This document shows, one piece after another, positions 23,918 to 34,601 of a stretch of DNA of 64,000 nucleotides. The stretch is from Filobasidium wieringae (lineage: Eukaryota > Basidiomycota > Tremellomycetes > Filobasidiales > Filobasidiaceae), in contig BCIV01000006.1 in the NCBI GenBank assembly GCA_001600055.1, forward strand, positions 930,001 through 994,000, in the 5' to 3' direction. The first letter of the stretch is position 1. The number at the start of each line of letters is the position of its first letter. The translations under genes and the position numbers were made by a program. Under the pieces are notes generated by a model. That model was not told the origin of the DNA, did not search any database, and saw only the letters and a program-made list of their open reading frames with translations.

Positions 23918-24817
23918 TTAGATGTCGTCAATCTCGTCTTCCTCGAACAAGACCTCGTCACCCTCCTCTTCACCGTAAGCCGTCTCGTTCTCGTTGACTT
24001 TGACGGTATCGGGCAATTCACCGTATTGCTTGAGGTTTCGTGCCTATCAAATCGAAAAAAGAGTAGGTGGGTAAGAGGGAGGACGAAATTTGGTTGAATT
24101 GAAGAAAAGGGCTTGCCTCGTCAGGAGTGTACTTTACGATCACATCGGCTTTGTCATCCTGGAAATCTCTCAGCGAGAGAAGAACGATATCTCCCTGGTT
24201 GATCCAGACCTATCATGATTTCATAGAATGTCAACACGCCTCTTTCTTGACTGTCTTTGGGACAGAATAACGACAAACCTTTTTCCTCATCTTTCCTCGA
24301 ATATGAGCCAATCGCTTCTCTCCATCGAAGCATTGAGCTTCTATACGACCGTTACCCAACATCTTCAATACTTGAGCGTACTCTGTTATATGGTTGCAAG
24401 ATGTGGCAATCAGTCTAAGAGAAGCAAGTATGAAGTGGAAGAAAAGGGCAGGGGTGACCAACCTTGTCCGTCCTCCTTGAAGACCAATTCACGCTTCTCA
24501 TCGTCGTTCTCGTTCTTCCCTCTTCTCCTGTTCTTTCCACCCTGTTGTCGATGTGTAGTTTTTGTCAAATTGGTTGTAATTGATCACAAGGGGTTGGCGG
24601 ATAGTCGAAAAGGTATTGTCGTTCGAGGTTCATAGGTAGGAGGTGGATTGCGTCATACAGTTGAGATAGTAAGAAGAGCAATTATCAGTTCCTGTATCTA
24701 GCGGATAAATCTACAGCTCTGATGTGCTGACCTTTCCCTTGTTCTGTTGTAGCAGTCGAAACCAATTAGTCTTTAATTTATCACCTTAACAATAAAATCC
24801 CAACTAACCTTAGGCAT
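23918..24817 (-). CDS. TIF11: Translation initiation factor eIF1A
   Basis: Binds the A site of the 40S subunit and controls scanning and start-codon choice with eIF1. Exons 24809-24817, 24732-24743, 24463-24541, 24279-24382, 24117-24209, 23918-24043; 140 aa. The two first coding exons are 9 nt (M-P-K) and 12 nt (N-K-G-K). The basic N-terminal tail ([13 protein letters not shown]) is followed by the OB fold: [59 protein letters not shown], then the acidic C-terminal tail ending EDEIDDI. The intron 24044-24116 starts with GCAAGC after GAG, so it is GC-AG: no GT donor restores the [10 protein letters not shown] frame. Divergent from PCF11. Confidence 0.96.
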
Positions 24818-25588
24818 CGTGTATAACTCGGTTCTTTCCCGTTCTTAATTCGTCTTGGGGTCCTTCTGGATGTTGTTTCTTGCAGACTTATGGATCTGCT
24901 ATAATCCAAGAGTCGTACGTTGGTTTGTAATGTTCAAGCTCTAGGTGTTTGACTCGGATGCAAGGTCCCGAACTTTGAAAGGGTCGATTATGACGGAGTG
25001 AGGTTGCCTCTTTGTCGAGATTTAGGCGCGTGAAAAGGGTGAAGCTTGATTTATTAGGTGATCCTGAATAAGAAGTACCACCGAGTCTTGGTGTAGAGGG
25101 ACAACTCATCTGGCTCAAGTCATCGCAACTCACCATTTCTCTCTCTTGACCTCTTCAACTTTCAACGATACCTGCTACTACAAAAACGATTGCTACCATC
25201 TGAATTGGGTCTGTCTCAGTATATATTCAGAACCATATACGATCGAACCTTGCCCAGACAGCAATCTGCACAGTTCCCCGCATCTTCCCCTTTATAGAAG
25301 GGGGTCTACTCGATGCAAAGCAATTGGCTGTGGCATAGGATTGAGACATAGCTCACTTGATTGTTTTCTAACAACACACGTATCATCAAATCGAGCTTCT
25401 GGCACTCTCTACACCTTCTACAAGATCTTCTTGAACACATCGTGAGTGGCTTGGAAAATTGCTCATTGAGCGCTGAAGGCCTTGACCTAGCCTTGTTACG
25501 AGGACCACTCAAACGCTGACGTTGATGTTCCACGTCTGTAGTTTTCTCGTACTTCAGGTCCATCTCGTACATAACGAATCAGACAACC
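24818..25588. promoter_or_regulatory. Divergent region between TIF11 and PCF11
   Basis: 771 bp between the two start codons. A 99-codon plus-strand frame (25146-25445) shows no family features and may be chance or lie in the PCF11 leader. No specific promoter element is identified. Confidence 0.45.
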
Positions 25589-28189
25589 ATGTCATACCCT
25601 AATCACAACCCATATCCTTACGCCCAGCCTCTCTATCCCCAACCTCCATCCTACCAACAAACCCCACAACCGAATTTCTACTCCGCTTCGCAGGTACATC
25701 AGTCAGCATATCACATGGACCCGTTTAGACAATGGTATAAGCAACAATTGGCTACCTTGACTTTTAACTCCAGACCGATCATCCAGGGTCTGAGTATCGC
25801 AGCTATGGAGAGGAGGGATAAGAATGATTGGAATGGGATGACTGCGGTTGGGGAGGAACTTGAGCAAGCTATCGCAAGGGTAAATACTTCTTTCGGAACT
25901 CAAGAAGACTTCGAACTGACCTGCTTCAATTGAAGGCACCTTCAACGGGAAAATTACCACTATTGTACTTGCTCGATTCCATCTCCAAAAACGTCGGACC
26001 TCCTTACACGACCCACGTCTTCCCTCGTTTCATCGCCGCTACCTTTCTTCTCGCTTACTCTACGGTAGAAGGAACCACCAGGACTGATATGGAGAAGATG
26101 TTGCGTACTTGGCGACAAGGAGGTGTAGGAGGAGTTGAGCTCTTTGGACAGGAAGTGAGGGAGAATATAGAAGCAGGGATCTTTGGGAGATCGGTTTCGA
26201 ATGGAATGGGTTTACAGGGAGGTTACCCTACCCCGATCCAGTATGGTGGATATCCGCAACAGGTTCAGGAGAGGGTCAATACACCTCCCATCGCACAATC
26301 GGGATTCATGAGTCATCAAGTGAATGTAGAGAAACAGAATGTGTTGAAATCGTTGAGTCGGGCGTTGCACAGTAAGAGAACAGCTTTGAGTCGTAATCCA
26401 GGAGATGCGGAAGCCAAGGTGCATGTCGGCGTTCTAGAGCAGGTATGTTGCTATTCTCATGGTATGATAGACTTTCCTGATGTTCAATGCCACAAAAAAA
26501 AGATCGAGAGATTGTTAGCTACCTCAAACGTTAGCCCTCAGGAGATCCGGGATATACAAGCTCAATTGGATATGATTCACAACGAGAGTTCGAACCAAAT
26601 TGGACCTTTGTCAGGTCAAAGCACCCCGATTCCGCAAGAATTCCAGACCCGTCCAGTCGATCCTTATGGCGATGCGCCTGTTGTACAAACTAGTCGTTCA
26701 CAACAACAACATCTCGCTCCTCCCCGTCATCCTTACTCGAACGGGGGTGGTACTCCTATGACTTTTGAACCAGGTCATAGTCGATCAGGTTCGACACCTG
26801 TGATCCCACACGCCACCGTACCTGCGCCCGCCCCTGCGACGGGGAAGATGGATTTCGGAAACTTGTTGAGGGATTTAGCTTTTGCCGGTGTGATTGGATC
26901 CAATTCGCCCACCCCCGGTTCGACTACCCCTATTCTTGGTAGAGCTAGGATCAGGGAGGGTAGTGTGACCAGTAACGGGAGCGCTGCATTTGGGAATGGG
27001 ACTGTGGATGAGAACAAGATCGAGGAGGAAGATGGTTTGCAGGAGTACGAGCAGTTGATTTTGAGCATGAACGTCAGCTTGACCCTTACAGACTTGAGCA
27101 AGTGAGTTGCCGGAAAATGACTGATGTGGATTGCCGCTGACTGCCTATGAAACGCTCAAAGGACTTGGGACTTCCAGCCAACAACACATCTGCCGAACAG
27201 ATGTTCCCAATGTGCAGCTCGGTTCCCGGCTGGTACGACTGGAAAAGATAGGTTGCAAGCGCATCTTGATTGGCACTTCAGACGCAACAGAAAAGAGAGG
27301 GAGAGTGAAGGAAGGGGAGCGAACAGACGATGGCTACCAAGAGCAGAGGTTAGTAGTCAGCTTGAATCTATTTATCTGGAACGTCTTTTGAACATTCATC
27401 CATTTATAGTTCTGGATCAAGGATGTCGCGTCGACTTCAGTAGCCGCGGATGGCGCGAGTTCGAGTGTTCTCAATGCAAGCAGATCAACATCAGGCATGG
27501 CTCCCAAAGTGGATGCTGCGGCCATTGCCAAAAAGAGAGAAGAGTTGCAAAGTGCCTGGATTCCTGTCCCATCCGATCCGACCAAAGCTGCGTTACCTTG
27601 TCCTATCTGTAAAGAAAAGTTCAATAGCGAGTTCAATGAGGATGAGGAGGAATGGATCTGGAAGAATGCTGTAGAAGCCGATGGTCAGGTACGTGGCGTT
27701 TGGTCAGGTTTTGCGAAACGGATGGACAGTCCAAACTTAGTAGAGTCGTTGTTTCAGATATTCCATGCGACATGTCGTGCAGACGCTGTGGCGAGTGCCG
27801 TCGCCAACCGAATCATCGGTCCAGATTCGACGGTGAAGACTCTTGCTCGTGGTATCAGTCCAGCACGCAGCCGGGCCAACACGCCACAGCCTGTAGGAGC
27901 GAGCCCTCTTGCCAACACATCTCCTCGAAAGAATCGAGACATCACTCCTGCAGTCGGTCAGAGCCCAGCGAGGCCTTCGAAATCGCTTGAAGAAACCGAT
28001 ATCAAACCTAACATAGCCGCCCTACAAGCAGCAGAGAGACTGAACACGACTTTAGCCCCTCAACAAGAAGACTCGATCGATTCGCCAACCAGCGGCGGGA
28101 TCAAGCGAAAAGCGGAAGATCAAGTGGACGCAGGCAAGGAAGTCAAGAAGGAAAAGGCGGAACCGGCTTCGAATGGCAGCGAGATCTGA
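25589..28189 (+). CDS. PCF11: Pre-mRNA cleavage factor Pcf11
   Basis: Subunit of cleavage factor IA; binds the RNA polymerase II C-terminal domain and couples 3' end formation to termination. Exons 25589-25879, 25936-26442, 26503-27101, 27162-27348, 27410-27688, 27758-28189; 764 aa. Pro/Tyr/Gln-rich N-terminus, then the CTD-interacting domain from about residue 45 (FRQWYKQQLATLTFNSRPII, KLPLLYLLDSISKNVG). The C-terminal third has two Cys/His zinc-binding parts: CSQCAARF with HLDWHFRRNRKERESEGRG, and CPICKEKF with FHATCRADA, matching the Clp1-binding and zinc-finger regions. Introns 26443-26502 and 27689-27757 are multiples of three without stops. Convergent with MEF1. Confidence 0.93.
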
Positions 28190-28332
28190 TGTATAGTCAA
28201 GTCGTATGCAATATGCCCATGCTCTATCTCCAGATACGGTTACACTTTCTAGTTAGGTTCATAAGGTCGTAAGAGAGAGGTGAAGTGCTTGTGATGGTAT
28301 AAGGAATACAAAATTGGTGGGGCAGGTCGAGC

Positions 28333-31129
28333 TTATTTGCTGAGCTGCTTCTTTCGGTAAGCTTCGACCATCTCCTTTTGAATGTTTGGCATGACGGGTG
28401 CATGCATCTTGTACTCCATGGTAAATTCACCTTATGAATGGGAGGTCAGCTTCACAGATCTGTATCGCGACTGATGTCTTGCTCCTCACCCTTTCCTTGA
28501 GTCATACCACGCAGCTGACTCGAATAACCAAACATGTCGTTCAAAGCGACTTCGGCGGTCAAAGTGAACTCATCATCTCGAACCTCGGTATCAACGATAG
28601 TTCCTCTCCTCTGGTTCAGAGCACCAATAACGGTACCCTGGAATTCCACTGGCGCGACAACCTCGACGGCCATGATGGGTTCCAGAATGACCGGCTTGGC
28701 CTTCTGGAACGCCTCCCTGAAAGCGCCTAGAGCTGCTAGCCTGAAAGCCAACTCGGAAGAATCCTGAACGTGGGCAGCTCCGTCTTCCAAGATGAACCGA
28801 CATCCATTGATCGAGTGACCGGTCAAGAATCCTCTATCAAGAGCTTCCTTGAAACCCTTTTCGATGGCAGGAATGTACTGGTTGGGGATGTTTCCTCCGA
28901 TCACTCGGTTATCGAACGAGGTATCCTTCCCTGTATCGGGATCGATTTCCATAGGCTCGATGCTTCCCTTGACCTTTCCGAATTGACCCGCTCCTCCACT
29001 CTGTTTCTTATGAACGTAGTCGAACTTGGCAGGCTCCGTGATCGTCTCCCTGAAAGCCACTCGAGGTTTACCAGTAACACATGCGACGTTATATTCACGA
29101 CGCATTCGTTCGACGTAGATGTCTAAATGTAATTCTCCCATTCCCGAGATGATGGTCTCCTGGGATTCCGAATCGACGTGGACTCGGAATGTGGGGTCTT
29201 CCTTTTGGAATCGGTTGAGCGCTCGAGAAAAGTTGGGGGTCTCGTTACCTTCCGGTCGGATGGAGAGGGAAATGACAGGTTCCGGTACGAACATCGAGGT
29301 CTAGATGGCGATCAAATCAAGTCAGGCTGGTTCACAAGTACTTCTAACGACCTGGACTGACCATTGAGAAGTTCGAAGTGCCGTCGGTGAAGGTATCACC
29401 GGACGAACACTCCACACCGAACATTGCACAAATCTCCCCCGCACCGATACTCTCCACATCCTCCATCTCATCACTATGCATCCTCACAAGTCTAGGAACC
29501 TTGACCTTCTTCCCCGTCCTCGCGTTGAAGATCAATCCTCCCCTCTTCAAAGTCCCCTGGTAAACTCGGAGATAAGTCAATTGACCGTATCGGCCCTCTT
29601 CCAACTTGAATGCCAATCCGACTAGAGGAGCCTCGGTAGCGGGTGCGAGGGGGACGGGAGGTGCGGCCGGAGGAAGGGTAGTATCCAACGCCTGAGCGGG
29701 TACTTCACTGGGATCAGGCAAGTAAGAACAAACCCCATCCAAAAGAGGTTGAACACCGGTATTCTTGAAAGCCGAGCCGACAAAGACTGGGGTGAATTTG
29801 AGAGCGACGGTCGATCGACGGATTGCACTGGCGATGTCGTATTCCGAAATGGGAGATTCGTTCAAGAACAAGTCGGCCATGATATCGTCACCTTCTGCGA
29901 GGTGTTCGATAAGCTCGGCTCGCTTCTCATCGACCAAGTCTTTGACCTCTTCAGGGATCTCCGAGGTCTCTCTGACATCCACTCTGCGCATATCCTGCAG
30001 TATCAGTGGGTCTGAGGCATAATCCCGGAAGAATTTAAGCACTCACCCCTTGACACCCTCGTTATAAACCGCCTTCATCCTGACCAAATCCACAACACCT
30101 CGCAAATTATCCTCCGCTCCGATAGGTACCTGAACGGCCGCAGCGTTCATCCTCAACTTCGTCCGTAATTGCTGGATGACTCGGAAAGGATTTGAACCGG
30201 CTCGATCCATCTTGTTGATGAAACAGACTCGGGGGACGTTGTATCGTTTCATCTGACGGTCTACAGTGATCGTTTGACTCTGAGCGAGTGGGAAGGGTTG
30301 GTTGGAAGAGCGATTTAGCGATCGATGTTACGAATGAATCTGAAATCTTAAGAAACTCACCTGAACTCCACTGACAGCACAAAGGACCAGAACAGCACCG
30401 TCCAAAACCCTCAACGCTCTCTCGACCTCGATAGTGAAATCGACGTGTCCAGGGGTATCGATAATGTTGATCGCATACTTCTCCCCCCTCTCCGCCTTTG
30501 CCCAATCCGCCTCGTTCCCAGCCTCCCCGATCTTCTTCTCACCAGGAGGAACGATGGATTTCCAATCACAGAAAGTCGCGGCGGATTGAATTGTTATACC
30601 CTTTTCTCGTTCGAGCTCCATGCTATCCATTTTAGCCCCGACGGCATCCCGACCACGAACTTCGTGGATATCTCGGATTCGACCGGTGTAGAACAAGACT
30701 CGTTCGGTGAGTGTCGTCTTTCCCGAATCGATATGTGCCGAGCTGTAGCACGGGGTTTCATCTGTGATTAGAACGACATACTCATCGAAAATGAAGAACG
30801 GACGGAACGTACATTCCGATGTTCCTCTGTCGACTCAGTCGATTGATATCCTTCTCAGTCAACTCCGGCAACACCCTCTCTGGCCAAACTTGTTCCCCCT
30901 CAGCTCCGGTAGTAGGTGTAGCTGCCGCATAGTTTCTTGAACTGATCCAGGTGTTCGATCGGATGGGACTGCATGGTTGAGGAAAAAGACCGCTGGATCG
31001 AGGAAGAGAGGCGGATGTTCGGGTGATGAGGGATCGGGTTGATGAGCGGGAGACCGTCTTCAAAGCAGGAGAGGATATCCTCGTCAACCGACGAGCTGCA
31101 GAGATGGCAGACATGGTTGAAGAAAACAA
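28333..31129 (-). CDS. MEF1: Mitochondrial elongation factor G
   Basis: Translocase GTPase of mitochondrial protein synthesis. Exons 30813-31129, 30361-30742, 30047-30279, 29362-29983, 28490-29300, 28333-28430; 820 aa from the first ATG (an ATG five codons in, [12 protein letters not shown], also starts a good presequence). GTPase motifs: AHIDSGKTT (G1), GITIQSA (switch 1), DTPGH (G3), INKMD (G4). Domains II to V follow: [42 protein letters not shown], then the C-terminal [20 protein letters not shown]. The acceptor before GTG GAT GTC (29983) was chosen by frame; a nearer CAG would break it. Convergent with PCF11 (143 bp between stops). Confidence 0.96.
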
Positions 31130-31476
31130 AGAACGTTTCTTGATTTCGATCGAGTGGAAACTTGGAAAAAGTTGAATTCGACGATTCGACTTGAGCGTTT
31201 TCTGAACTTATTTCAAGTTTGGATCCGCCAAACCAAAGGTCAACGCCGAGGTTAGTTTTTTTGATAAGCATCATTGATTATGACGTGTCAAAAGAAACGA
31301 TCCTACTGTCGATCGAATGCAATAATGAGGAGTGATGACTAGACGAATACAACCTGATCAAGTAAAAGCATGCGTAATGTAAAATGAGCTACAAGCACAA
31401 GTCTGACGGATGATGATAGCAGAGCAGAGTGTCAACGAGTGGGACGGGACAAAGGGGATCTATCCGACGAGGTCGA
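31130..31476. other. Intergenic, MEF1 upstream region
   Basis: 347 bp between two minus-strand genes; presumably the MEF1 promoter and the carrier gene 3' untranslated region. Nothing distinctive was seen. Confidence 0.45.
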
Positions 31477-33434
31477 TTATAATCGGAGTGCGATCTCGTA
31501 GATAGTGAACATGCATGCGGCGTTGGGTACGACTCGCATCAGATGAGCCGATAATCCTCCGTACAAGGAAGCGGCCCTATTTAGTGACAAACAAAGCGGA
31601 TCAACTCCCAATTCCTCTCTCCTCACTCTCGTAGAACTCGTACTCACCCTTCTTCCTTGATGACCAACCTGAGCGTCTGTAACAATCCCGTATACCTCGG
31701 AGCCTGACCGGGGTTAGGTGCCTGTCTCAGACGAGTCCGGATGACTTCGTGAGGATAAGTGATGAGGGAAGCGACCATCTTGGCACCGCCAGAAGATCCT
31801 ACTATCCCTACCCATTCTGCCGCTTTCGAACGAGCCGGTTGACCGGGGTAAGTCTGGGTGGAGATCTTTTTTAATCGCTGTATTACGGGGGATTAATTCA
31901 TCTCCATCAGACCAGCTCGTAAACCAAACCCATTTCACAAAACTCACCTCATATAGAACCCATCTAATTCAACAAACCGCGATCAGGCCTCTCACTCTCC
32001 ATCATTCAACAGCAACGCAAACCGACTCACTGAATGACCCCCTCGGAGACTCCTAAATAACTAGCGCTCATCCCCTTGTACATCCCCTTGACACCTTCCT
32101 TCTGTAAAATATCCCTCGTCATTTTAATGGCCGGTAGAAACTTGCTCGCTACCGTGTTCGTCGTTCCGCCCAGAGCCGGGGCTGGGGCACGCGGTACGGA
32201 TCCAGCGAGGGGAGCCGAGGGTTTAGGTAGGTTATTCTCCTTGTGCCTAGCTTCCAATTGTAACCTCGTCTTGACCACTAAAGACTCGCGTGAAAAGAAA
32301 TGGGGAGATCTGATCAGTTCCTTCTCTTCTCGCCCACACTGTCCCTTGAGTGTGGACCGGCTCAAACTCACCCCAAATGGGATTCGTCGCCGTACTGGTG
32401 ACGATCCCCGCAACAGCTGCCGCTCCTAGATGAACGATCGGGGAACTCTCCGCCGCCTCCACCTTCCCTGTCGTTGATGTGGACGTCGTCGATGTCGTCG
32501 CTCCTGTCCCGGTTCCCCCTGAGCCTGAACCGAGGAGATGAGAACCGGTGACGGAGCTGGGGAGTTGAGAGGCGAGGATGGATTTCATTTGGGCGTAGGT
32601 TGAGAAGTTGATTGCTCTGTTTGTAACAAGTCGGTCGGTATGTGGCGTAATATGAGCTTTCTGTCTGCGCCTCGGGGAATAGGGGACAAGAAACGTACCG
32701 TGCAGGAACCACCCCGACCAGCGTAGGACCTAATCCCTTGAAAAGCGCTTTAGGTCCTTCATTCACGTAGATGTTCCTAAAATCGACAATCGTAAATCGT
32801 AAATCAAGAATCGCAGCACAATCAAAATAAAACAATCAGTCCATCTTTCTTTCTCTCTCCTGAACAACTTCCCCCCCCCCCCCCCCGAGGCTCACCTAAT
32901 GATATGCCCAGTCTCAACGAAATGATAAACCAACCCCGTCACTCCTTGCGGCCTGGGTTTCAATTTCGGAGCGACTGTGCTGGAGGAGCCGGCGATGGAG
33001 CTGGGAAGGGAAGAGGAAGACGGTGGAGGTTTGGTGCGGAAGAGATCTGATTGTAATCGAGTCTGTAGTAAAGTTGTGCGTCAGAAGAGCAGGTCTGATA
33101 TGGGAGGTAGAGATGGGACGTGGGAGGTGGGGGAAAGGGGAAAGCTTACTTTAACAACGTCAAAGGGGGAAGTGACTATCGCCCCTGTCATCCCTCCAAC
33201 CCTACCCATCCACCATAACACAAGATTAAAGCGAAATCAGCTTCCCTCCACTCTCACCTAACGATCAATTCGAGAGACTCACCCTCCAGCGACGAAATGT
33301 TTCCACCCAGCGACCTTCCTCTTCGTCCCGTCCTCGGACTTTTGAGCGTTAGGTACGGTAGGACCCGAATAGGCTGCACTGGCTACGGTCGGGGAGGAGG
33401 GGGAGAGGGCTGTGGCTGTTGAGATGGAGGACAT
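31477..33434 (-). CDS. RIM2: Rim2/PNC-type mitochondrial pyrimidine nucleotide carrier
   Basis: Six-helix carrier of the mitochondrial inner membrane; the Rim2/SLC25A33-36 group exchanges pyrimidine nucleotides needed for mtDNA and RNA synthesis. Nine exons: 33283-33434, 33150-33201, 32896-33062, 32699-32776, 32372-32616, 32031-32277, 31948-31963, 31648-31877, 31477-31576; 428 aa. The three repeat signatures are SPFDVVKTRL, NPIWVVKTRL (the W in the second repeat is typical of this carrier subgroup) and YPHEVIRTRL. Long Ser/Pro- and Gly/Thr-rich insertions lie in loops. Exon 31948-31963 is 16 nt and encodes QWVLYE across its junctions. One intron contains a run of 16 C (plus strand). Paralog assignment within the carrier family is by motif only. 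Confidence 0.9.
32871..32886. repeat. 16-base C homopolymer in carrier intron
   Basis: An unbroken C16 on the plus strand reads as G16 in the transcript, about 10 nt after the 5' splice site of the intron between exons 32896-33062 and 32699-32776. Confidence 0.95.
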
Positions 33435-34601
33435 CTTGTTGCGGTTTGAGGCTTGCTTGCGGGTTTTCGAGTTTCACGAGCTTGACAGGGGATGAGACGG
33501 GGTGAAGCGAAGTCTAGAGTAGCCTGGATGATATTAGGGATGGGAGATCTCAAATGGGAGATCGAATTATATAAGAAAAACGAATTCGAGTAGGCGAGCA
33601 GATCGTCGATTGTCCACTCGCACTCGCTCGGTTCTCAGATCTCAAGAAATATACTCAAGATTTGATATTACGTAAGCGCGAAGACGTCACTTTCAGGCTC
33701 ATCTTCTGCTCAGAGGCGAGGGCGAGAAAGTCTGGTCTGGGTTTTTTGAAGAGAAAAGGGATGGGATTGATGGGATCGTTGTTTAAGATTATGACTGGTT
33801 GTGATCTAATTACGCTCTAGGTCAAGTGAAAGGTCGGGATGAGGAGGGTTGGGAAGGGGGGAGTTGTCGTTTGTTCTGATGCGGCATTGATCGCGATCAT
33901 CGTAACAACTGGTGGTTCTGTATCGGTCTGCAAGTGTGGTCTGTTAGCTGTGATCTCTGATCCATCGGAAAACAAAACTGTGCGTCATTGAGTCCGGAAA
34001 TCAGTAGGTGTGATACTTTGCAGGATTCATTATACTGATGATTACCACTCGTTACTCGAGTGATCTACGGAAGGTTGAATCGATTACGAGCTTGACGTCG
34101 TGTTCCCCGGTTTCGACCGTACTGAACCACTACCTGTTGCTCTACCAACTGCCAATGTATGCTCATATGACCCAGTTTACCTCGTGATAATCGAGATATC
34201 CCTAGTGATATCGCTAGAGTGAACACGCCTGATAGGGACGATCGCGTCAAATCAGAAGCGCAGGTTTCAGTTCGATTCGCTCAACCGAGGTTTCATCATA
34301 GAAATCCCATCATCCTCCATCACTCCATCGCTCCTTTACCTTGTCCAACTCGTAGAGTGTGCAGTGCCAGCCAGAGCGATAGTTAGTACTCTACCGTCTC
34401 CACTCTGTCTATCGCCACCACACCGTCCCAATCGCTTGCTGGGGGTCTGACTAAGGAGGAGCTAGAGCTGGAACGGATTTGTTTCCGCGATCCTCTACCG
34501 GTTCCTACTCTCTCTCTTGCGCCTCCAACCACCTCTCACTCCCACTCTCACTTCCACTCACTCTCACCTCACTCTCTTCACTCACGCTCAACCAAGTCAT
34601 A
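33435..34601. promoter_or_regulatory. Long divergent intergenic region
   Basis: 1.17 kb between the carrier (-) and the histone demethylase (+), the longest clean divergent promoter in the window. A TATATAA-like stretch lies near 33569-33576, about 140 bp upstream of the carrier ATG. The last 200 bp before 34602 are CT-rich, typical of fungal 5' leaders. A minus frame 34065-34250 has no support. Confidence 0.5.

Noticed and set aside
25146..25445. 99-codon frame upstream of PCF11
   Set aside because: No domain, no conserved-looking segment, and it lies in a divergent promoter region.
32867..32890. Possible telomere-like or structured repeat at the C-run
   Set aside because: It is a simple mononucleotide tract inside an intron, not a repeated unit.
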